Below are positions 56,073 through 64,000 of a stretch of DNA of 64,000 nucleotides, in pieces. The position numbers and the translations under genes were made by a program. The stretch covers positions 3,308,501 through 3,372,500 of the forward strand of contig CP126191.1 in assembly GCA_030272155.1 (NCBI GenBank), given 5' to 3'. The notes under the pieces are model-generated. The model saw only the letters and a list, made by a program, of their open reading frames with translations, did not search any database and was not told where the DNA came from. Within the stretch, counting starts at the first letter, position 1; the number at the start of each line of letters is the position of its first letter. The stretch comes from Tetradesmus obliquus. Lineage: Eukaryota > Chlorophyta > Chlorophyceae > Sphaeropleales > Scenedesmaceae.

Positions 56073-59000
56073 AGACTGGTGTCCATTGCCGGGCCGCTGT
56101 TCATTGAGGGTGTTGCAGCGATTGGCGAGCAGCTGGTAGCCACTGCTGCTGTGGGGCACCTGCCGGAGCCAACAGCACTGCCAGCACTGGTCATGGCTCA
56201 GGTGAGCGGCATGATGGGATGGCTGTGATGTGAACTGCAGAAGCTGCAGGCGTTGAGTTACACACCAGCACGAGTTGGGGCGTAACTCGTGCTGCAGCTG
56301 CAGCCGCACATGCGTTGGGCTGTTGATGTTGCTGCGGCTGTCGCGTATCTGAGTAAATTGTACTCTATCATTCACCAGTTTGCGACACTGCACGCCTGGA
56401 AGCCAGCAAAATTACAACAACCCCGTTGATATTATTCCAAAACAGATGGCGAGCAATCAAGAAGTCAAGTCATCTCACCTCAGTTCCCTGACACAATGTG
56501 TCTTGCCGCGTCACTGCTGCTGCAGGCCATCTACAATGTCAGCGGCTACAGCATCGTCAGCGGCCTAGCATCAGCGCTGGAGACGCTCTGTGGCCAGGCA
56601 TTCGGCGCACGCAACTACCACCTGCTGCCAGTGATGCTGATTCGCGCGCAGCTGGTGTGCCTGCTATGCATACTGCCCACCATCGCCCTGTGGGGCTCTG
56701 GCAGTCTGGCCTGGCTGCTGCCGCAGATCGGGCAGGACCCTGCGCTCACTGTACCCAGCAGCAGGTGAGGTAGTCGAATCTGGCACTTGCTAAGCAGCAG
56801 TGGCCCTGTGCTGTGTGCTGTATTCACACTGGTGCAAGTGCGTGCCTTCCTGCAACATCTCTTTGCACATACTCATGATGGCTGTTCAAGGCATGGTTGC
56901 AAAGCAACCCGCAATACCCTTGCTGTCTCCTGCCTGCTGCCTGACTACAACAAACCCATGCACACCTTGCCCCACACCTTGCCACCCCTGCAGGCTGCTG
57001 CAGCTGATGCTGCCGGGCCTGCTGCTCAGCATCGTCAGCGAGACAGTCGTGCAGTTCCTGCTAGCACAAGGCGAGGCAGTGCCAGGCATGGTCAGCAGCC
57101 TCATCGGCTTAGCACTGTCCCCAGGCTACAACATTGGGCTGGTGTGGGGTGTGCGGGCATGGCAGGGGCTGGGCCTGATGGGAGCAGGTGTTGCTGCTGT
57201 GGCCATACAAGGCACGTTGGTGGCTGTGCTGCTGTCGTATTTGCTGTACAGGTGAGCGTAGTGGCATAGGTGGCGTTGTGTCTTGCTGGTAAAGCTGTAG
57301 GTTTGAGCTGCAGGTGTTTTTTTTGCACTGCTGCTGGCGCGCAACTTTGATGCCCTGTTCGCTGCACAGCCACTGGTCCAGTCCAGGCATAACAACTCTG
57401 AAATTGGCCGCAAAGTGACGCCGTTACACTTGCTGGTGATGCTGCTGTTTCCTGCAGGGACTGCTGGCGTGCCAAGTCAACAGCAGCGCAGCCCAGTGGC
57501 TGGCAGGGCTTCAGCTTGGTGGAGGCGGCTCAGGGCTGGGCCAGCTACCTGGCGTATGGCCTGCCATGTGTGGCCATGGTGTGCCTGGAGTGGTGGGTGT
57601 GGGAGGTGAGGGGGGCTGGCTGCTGCAGCACACTGCTTGACGGCTGTGTATTACGTTTGTCTTGCTGCTTTGGCTGTAGCTGCATGGATGTGGCTGACAC
57701 AGCGACGGATTGGCAGCCACTTGTGCTGCCAAGCTGCAGTGTTGTTGCTCAGCTCCGCCTACTGCCAGAGGGCAGGTCCAGGCCTGCCTGAAGTAGTGCG
57801 TTGTGCACCTATGCAATGCCACCCCCTTGATTATGTGTTCCCGATTTGCCCATGCAAACACAGGCACCGCTAGCATTTTCCTTGCTTCTGACATAGGCTT
57901 GTGTATGCTGCAACACTTGCAGGTGCTGGTGCTGATGGCTGGCCTGCTGCCTGATGCCGAGACTGCTGTTGCCGTCATGGGCCTGAGCACGCAGCTGAGC
58001 CTGCTGCCCTGGATGTTCTGCTACAGCCTGGGCACTGCTACAGCAACACGCGTGGCGCAAGCACTTGGCGGCGGCAGCGCACTGCGCGCGTCGAGGATAC
58101 TGAGGTGAGCTGCCTGAAGCTTTGCAATGCAGTCATCAAAGGCTTGTAGTACACAACGGCATGGCTAGCAGACGCACTTGGGCTGCCTGTTTGTGCAGTC
58201 CTTGGGTAGGGGCAGCTGCTGCTTGGCCCAGGTATTTGCCAAGCATTATCAGCGTCGCCATCAGATCCTCTTCGCTGCAGCTGCTGCTTGCTTAGAACTT
58301 TGTTTGCCTGCCTCGTCCTGCAGGATGGCATGCATGCTGGTGCTGGCGTGCTCAGTGCTGCTGTGTGCTGGCGTGTGGCTGCTGCGTGAGCCCATGATGG
58401 CGGCACTCACACGCGACAGCAGCATACAGCAGCAGCTCAAGCAGGTGCTGCCTGTGGTGGTGGCCGCAATCATCTGTGAGTACGCGGCTGGGTTGGTTGG
58501 CAATGACATCGTATTCTATGTTTTTGACAGACCTCATATCACGTGCTGTCTACAGTTTCGCCGCTGACACTGTAGCTCACCAGTCAAAAGTTCTCGCCTA
58601 GCATAGCAGCAGACCTTAATCAAACTGCAGGCAGTGTTTGATTCCTAACCTGCCGAGCTGTGCATCCTGCTGCATTGAAATGCAATGCACTGCAGGTGAT
58701 GGCCAGGTGGCAGTCATGAGCGGCTGCCTGCGTGCTGCTGGCCGCCAAGGCATCGGTGCTATTATCAACTGGGTGGCCTACTGGGCCTTTGGCCTGCCAG
58801 TCAGCTGGCTGCTGGGCTTCAAGCTGGGCTGGGGAGTGTTTGGCCTGCGATGGGGCCTCACTGCTGCTGCTGGCTGCCAGGCGCTGGTGCTGCACTGGCT
58901 TGTGGCTTGCAGGTTTGATTGGGAGGAGGAGGTGCGCAGGGCGAAGCAGCTAGTAGGTGTTGGTGAGGAGGCAGATGCGGATGTGGAGGAAGGGAATGCA

Positions 59001-59108
59001 GCAGTAGCTACTACTGTGGTGGATGCAGCAATGGGTGCGGCGGCTGCAGTGGGAGCTGTCACTGATGGTGCAGCGGAGAGTGGGCTGCTGGCTCCTCTGC
59101 TGCAGTAG
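55633..59108 (+). CDS. MATE-family multidrug/toxin extrusion transporter
   Basis: The family exports organic cations or metabolites in exchange for H+ or Na+. Eight exons (55633-55871, 56075-56201, 56526-56764, 56994-57251, 57458-57605, 57923-58104, 58324-58475, 58696-59108) give 1758 nt, 585 aa, all phases consistent. After an 80-residue soluble N-terminus the MATE core follows. Motifs are LVSIAGPLFIEG, SGLASALETLCGQAFGARNYH (the signature), PGLLLSIVSETVVQF, ASYLAYGLPCVAMVCLEWWVWE, LGTATATRVAQALGGGS, and a last half with CDGQVAVMSGCLRAAGRQGIGA and NWVAYWAFGLPVSWLL. The C-terminus is acidic, then Ala/Val-rich. The Arg after LGTATAT and the Gly-rich turn are as expected. The first intron ends in a very long CTG run. 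Confidence 0.92.
55987..56074 (+). repeat. (CTG)28 tract directly before the exon-2 acceptor of the MATE gene
   Basis: An uninterrupted CTG run ends in CTGCAG and exon 2 begins at 56075 (LVSIAGPLF). No other pyrimidine tract is available to this acceptor. Confidence 0.92.
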
Positions 59109-60925
59109 CTTGCACAGCATTATGTGTGTGTAATGTTCTTGTTGACGGTGGCCGGCTGTCTGCGGAGGAGTTTGCAGCAACTTGTTCAACAGCTGCATGC
59201 TGCTGGTGGTTGAATTGTGCTGTGCGGGATTGTTTCACAGCTGCTTGTTGAGGGAGCAGCAGCTGGCTAGTGTGCAAGCGCGTGGTATGCTTATCCAATG
59301 CTTGATGTATTGCTTGTTGTGAAGGGATAGCCCCGTCACATCATCAGCCTTAGGCACAGGCTACCTCACTATTTGTTGCAATGTTAAAGGCTGCTGTCCA
59401 CCACGATTGTGCTCTGACGCCACACAACAATGCCTCATTACTGCTGCGACTCTTGGCCTGCAGCACGCTGGGTGTCTCAGCTGTGCATGTACAGGTTACG
59501 ATGCGGACTTCTTTTTCTTGGCAAGCGTGACTGAGTGTCTGCTTATACTGTGCCCTGCCAATGTGTCTTTGCATGCCGTGTGGTGCCTCCTACTTGCTGC
59601 TGTCCACTACGCCATGCACTCGTGTTGTTGCCTTCATGTGCAGTGCCCCACCTTCCTTCACATACTAGTCTGGGGTGAATTGCTGATCATGCCAAGCTTG
59701 TTCCTCAAGGACAGCGCTGGCTGTGTGCTGCCGTTTTACATCACAGCGCAGTTCGTTGTGTGTCTTATTTCTGTCTGCGTTCTACTTGTACTTATGCAAC
59801 TATGCACCCAACTGCTCCTGCAGCAGGCGGCGACGTTGTTGCGTAATCGCACTATGGCTGGCACATGCTGTGTTGGTGCACCAGTGGTACCAGGCCGGTC
59901 TGCTTGGTGCAGCGTAGAGTTCTGTGTGTTGCCAGTATTGTTGAGTTGCCCGCATCTGGCATTGTCTGTTGAAACAAAGATTGGAACCCCATTCAGGTAG
60001 CATTGGAATGTGTGTTGGGGAAGGACCTATGTCATCACCACAGCAAGGCACACGCTTGCACCACATGCGTTGCATGCCGCACCTCCGGTGTGCATTCAGG
60101 GGTGCCGCAGGCAAAGCATGCAATGCATCGCTTTGCTGCGCTGTGTGTTGCAAGGTGTTTTACAGGTATTCTGCCAGCCATCAGCCTCAGATCTTGAATG
60201 GTGCAGGCAGTTGTCATGCGCACATCATCCGCCATCATGGCTGCATTGTCAAGGCGCTGCAGTGGTTGAGCCACGCACACCATTTCCTTGCTGCACACCA
60301 GCATGCATGCAATGCTGGTGCCACCGATGCATACAACAATCATACTGCAAGTTAAGGAGGGCCTGCGTGGACCTCAACCATCCTCTCAGAGTAATCCCAT
60401 CAAGTCTGCTATCCTTTGGACAACAGCTGACGACTGTCTCCAGGTCAGCGGCAAGCGCATCAATGCTTCCAGCACTTGGGGTGCGCTGCAATATCATGTG
60501 GCAAACCCCATGCCTGCATGCGCATGTCGTGAAACACAACGCACGACCCACAGATGCAGTTCAGCACGAAGCTCCAGAGCTCTAGAGCTATGTAACAGAT
60601 CTGTCAGCATTTTAATGCCCAGCAAGGCAACCAGTCACACACCCACAAATGAAACGCTGAAAAGCAAACACGAAGAAGGTTTTTGCGGTGATCCCTGTGC
60701 TGCCGTTGTACTTGTTGTTTGCTGCTAGCACGCCTGTCGTCATACTGCCACACCAAACACTGCCGGCAGCACATAAACTGCAAATAACAGCACACGATAA
60801 ACGAGCGCGTTCTGTCGCTGCACGAAGCCATACGTTCTATGCATCTTGCCCGCCTGATCCCCCAGCGCTACTGCGGCAGGAATGGTGCCTGGCAGCGCAC
60901 TAGGTAGGGACCAGTAGCTGCACAG
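59109..60925. other. Convergent intergenic region
   Basis: 1.8 kb between the MATE stop and the stop of the acidic-tail gene. Open frames at 59407-60000 and 60010-60585 show no domain or splice support. I see nothing else to annotate. Confidence 0.45.
59129..59133 (+). terminator. Candidate polyadenylation signal TGTAA for the MATE gene
   Basis: TGTAA about 20 nt after the stop codon. Very close for a poly(A) signal, so it may be chance. Confidence 0.3.
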
Positions 60926-63900
60926 CTACTCCTCTGCTGCTGCCCCTGCTTCTGTCTCCTGAGCCTCCTCCTCTTCCTCAGCTGGCTCCTCCTCACCCTC
61001 TGCTGCGTCAGCCTCATCCTCTGCTGCTGCCTCTGCCCCCTCCTCCATCTCCTCTGCATCACCCTCCGCCTCACCCACTGATGCAGCTCCCTCCTCATCC
61101 TCTGCTGCTGCATCGTCCTCCTCCTGCTGCTCCTCCTCCCCCTCCGCCTCCTCATCTGCTTCCTGCTGCTGCTCCTCACCCTCAACTGCGTCCTCAACTT
61201 GCTGTGCCTGCACATCTGACTCGCCATCTTGCTCCGACTGCTCACCAGCTGCCTCTTGCTGCTGCTGCTCATCCTCTGCTGTCACCTCCTCGGCATCCTG
61301 CGGTGCCTCTTCCTCCTCCTGCTCTTCCTGCTGCTGCTCCTCTCCCTGATCTTCCTCAGCAGCCACCTCAGAGGGCTGCTGCTCTGGCTCAGCTGCCTCA
61401 GCTGCCTCAGCTACTGCTGCTTCACTACCTTCATCAGCGTCGTCCACAGGTTGCTGCGCTTCTTCCTCCTGCTCCTCCTCTGCTTCTTCTTCTTCAGCTG
61501 CCGCCTCATCTTCACCTGGCTGCTCCTCTTCTGGCTGCGCTTCTGCCACATGCTGCTGCTCAGTGCGCTTCTGTGAAGCCATGGGCTTGACTGCAGCCAC
61601 TGCTGCCGCAACACCGGGAGAAACCGCCGCTGGTTCATCAGCTGCTGTTGCTGTTGCTGCTGCTGCTGCCACCGCTGCAGGCAGCACTTCCTGCTGCTGC
61701 TTGGCAGGGCTTCCTTGCTGCCCGCTGCTCGCACGACCCAGGCGCGTGTTCACAACCTTGGCACCTGCAAACAGCCATGAAACAGGCCAGCAATGCAATG
61801 GGTTCTCAAACAGCGCATCTGGACCACAGATAATTGTGTGTACAAGACAAGTGATATTCTGAGTACACAAGCACTACCACCCTCAAGCAAGCTGACTTAT
61901 ACTCTGAAACATCATTCAACCGGCACCAGTGTTGGACTACGTATGTGCATGCAGCTCACTGCACACCACTTGGTGAAGCTGTACAGCAGCTGACGCACCT
62001 GGAGGCGGCGAGCCGTCCTGGCCCATGATCAGTGGGCTGCAGGCCCTGTCCACCAGCTGCTTCGCGGCAGCAGCCCCAGCCCCAGCACCAGGCCACTTGT
62101 GCGCGCCAGCCTTGCTGCTGCCTGCCCAGGATGGTGAGCCGGCGCCAGGTGAGAAGTGGCCAGACCTGCCTGGCGAGATGCGGCCGCTGCTGTGGGGTGA
62201 GACGCGGCCCAGGATCTGGCTGTGCTCGCCAGAGCCCAGAGGGCTGCGGGCACCTGCAGCACAACAATGCAGCAGCGGCAGCGGCAGCGGTGCACAGGAA
62301 ATGAGGATGTCAGGCCATATGCTTTGTTTGGAAGGCACACCCATGAGACACGCGTTGTAGCTTGCCTTCTTCATCACACCCGCAGCAGCAGCAGCAGCCA
62401 ACTTGGATAGCAGTTGCAGCTGCCCCAAGCTGGGCTGGTGCAACCTCGGCGCAGCTCACCGGGCGAGCGCCTGCCTGGGCTGATGCTGCCTGGGGGCGGC
62501 TTGATGACCACCTCCCCCTTGACCAGCTGGCTCACGGTGGCCAGCTTGCCCGCAGCCACCTCGGCCTCGTAGGCTGCGCGCTTGGCCTCCTCCTCCGCCT
62601 GCAGCTTAGCCTTGAACTCGTCCTCCATCAGCTTGAACAGCGGCGCGCGCCCTGGCGACAGCAGCAGGCAAGGCACTCGTTTCAATACGCTGCATCAGCG
62701 TGATCGCCAGCCTCGCATCCGCATGTTCAAAGCATGCATTCCTGTCACAGAGCAGGCACGCCTGGGCGGCATACAGCATGCTGCAGTGTGCATACAGCCT
62801 GATAGTCACTTTGAGTCACATATAAAGCTGCAACAGATGGTGGTGACCTGGCTCACCGCGCTGGTCCTGGTACTGCTTCCACGATGCCTCGCTCTTGGCC
62901 ATGAGCTCAGCCTCCCGTGCCTTGAAGGCCTCCTGCAGCACGCGGCAAAGGCATCTGCCACGGTGACAACAATTGCAAGCACTGCTGCGCTTGTCACAAG
63001 TTGTGGCATGGCATACATGCCGTATACAATGCATCCTGCAGACAGCTCTCAACTGCAGTTGTTGCAATCACCACATGCAAAGCAAAGGTCACACACTGCC
63101 TTTTCTAAAACATATGTATCCAAGAGCAGCCACCCGCTCACATATTTGGCCTTGCGCTCCATCATGAGCTTGTGGTGCGCCTCCGCGCGCTGCGCCGCTG
63201 CTGCCGCCTTTGCCGCCTCCTCGCGCTCCTTCCTGGCTGCCTCCTGTGCCAGCCGCCTCTCACGCATGGCCTGCTTCTCAGCCTGCCACGCCCTGCAGCA
63301 GCACCACACACAACTGCTCAGCAGCGCAAGAGGCACATGGCCGTAGCTGCTGGATTGTGCACGGAACCAACAACGAGAGAGCTGCAGCTGCAACTGGTTT
63401 GCAAGAAACATATCACAAAAATATCCAAGCACCCAGGTGTGGTGACCTGGCAGCATGCCTCACACTCCTACTCCTGCTGTGACACGTCCACTGCCAGCCC
63501 TGCAGCTACACCTCATCACGCCAAGCATGCTCACTTGCGCTTGGCGTTCTCGTCCTTGCTAGGCGGCGTGACTTGCGGCAGCGGCTTGGGCTTGGGCGGC
63601 TCCACCTTGCCGTACAGCGTGAAGGGCTTGTCAGAGATGACTCCCACGCCCTCAGCCACCCTGACGCTGCTGTGGCTGCTGGTCAAGCCACCAGTGCTGC
63701 TGCCGCCTGCTGCACCTGAGCGCGCCTTGGCTAGTGCTTCCTTGGCCTTGCTGATGGTTGATGCCACGTTGCCAGCAGCGCTGGCAGCGCTGGGTGCTGC
63801 TGCTGCCGCGTCAGCGCGTGCAGCGCGGATCTTCATCAGCGCGTTGGCGCTGCCTGTGGCTGTGCCCACAGGCTGCTGGGCAGCTGCTTTCGTGCTTGCT

Positions 63901-64000
63901 GAGCTGGACTTGATGCTGGTGGACCTGGAGGCAGCTGCTGAGGGTGCTGCGGACTTGGCAGCAGCAGGAGTTGCGGAGCTCTTGCGTGAAGCTGCCTCTG
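60926..64000 (-). CDS. Coiled-coil protein with long acidic C-terminal tail (5' end outside window)
   Basis: Exons in the window are >64000-63535, 63292-63142, 62932-62857, 62651-62460, 62253-61999 and 61764-60926, with consistent phases. The visible N-terminal part is Ala/Ser/Lys-rich and ends KPFTLYGKVEPPKPKPLPQV. Three exons then form a highly charged helical region (MRERRLAQEAARKEREEA, EAFKAREAELMAKSE, LFKLMEDEFKAKLQAEEEA). After that come Ser/Pro/Gly repeats with many SPG and SP sites. The last ~190 residues are almost only Glu, Asp, Gln and Ala. The layout of basic head, charged coil, SP-rich hinge and acidic tail recalls cytoskeletal or nuclear scaffold proteins, but I recognise no family. 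The final exon's stop at 60926 follows AAAEE. Confidence 0.7.

Noticed and set aside
1-64000. CRISPR array, bacterial operon, rRNA, or virus-like or LTR element
   Set aside because: No regularly spaced repeats, no polycistronic bacterial layout, no rRNA motifs, and no integrase, reverse transcriptase, capsid or long terminal repeat signature seen.

Overview
The window looks like nuclear DNA of a green alga. The genes are intron-rich, with GTGAGT- or GTGCGN-type donors and CTGCAG acceptors. The products are typical of the plant lineage: plant-type tandem Ddl, OXA2-type insertase with TPRs, DCP5/LSM14, MATE, Qbc-SNARE. CAG/CTG triplet tracts are everywhere. Together this suggests a chlorophyte, most likely Chlorophyceae and possibly Sphaeropleales (Scenedesmus/Tetradesmus-like); that placement is inference. 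I saw no bacterial operon, organellar DNA, rRNA, tRNA, CRISPR array or convincing transposon. Gene models below are hand-built from reading frame, intron phase and family motifs. In every complete model the exon lengths sum to a whole number of codons.

Layout: (1) <336-1461 +, C-terminal part of an LSM14/DCP5-like decapping factor. (2) 3301-16238 -, a 23-exon gene of about 2048 aa that joins SAP motifs to two tandem D-Ala-D-Ala ligase modules. (3) 17107-18867 +, hotdog thioesterase. (4) 20519-about 24994 -, aspartate aminotransferase. (5) 25494-27532 +, SNAP-25-like Qbc-SNARE. (6) 31138-35892 -, a low-complexity protein with a SAND/TDBD-like Cys motif. (7) 37480-40922 -, an unknown coiled-coil protein. 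(8) 41437-44269 +, OXA2/YidC insertase with TPRs. (9) 44999-46425 +, a secreted Lys/Pro repeat protein. (10) 48542-51699 -, a GPI-anchored-looking fasciclin protein. (11) 54121-55181 -, a DUF2306-like membrane protein. (12) 55633-59108 +, MATE exporter. (13) 60926->64000 -, a coiled-coil protein with an acidic tail. Four gene pairs are head-to-head with short shared upstream regions: 2/3, 4/5, 7/8 and 11/12.

The most unusual signal is not a gene. At least six introns, in four genes, carry a second, slightly diverged copy of one of their own splice junctions: the intron end plus about 20-45 nt of the adjoining exon. These are tandem duplications of 60-143 bp period that leave a decoy donor or acceptor inside the intron. 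In one case the decoy is fully in frame and would add 34 residues. A second pattern is that several introns end in long (CTG)n runs directly before the AG, where a polypyrimidine tract is expected. In contrast, the coding exons carry the same triplet as CAG/AGC/GCA on the sense strand.

Among the proteins, the SAP-double-Ddl fusion stands out. Each ligase module appears to have lost part of the catalytic/metal-binding set, so it may be non-catalytic or act as a composite.
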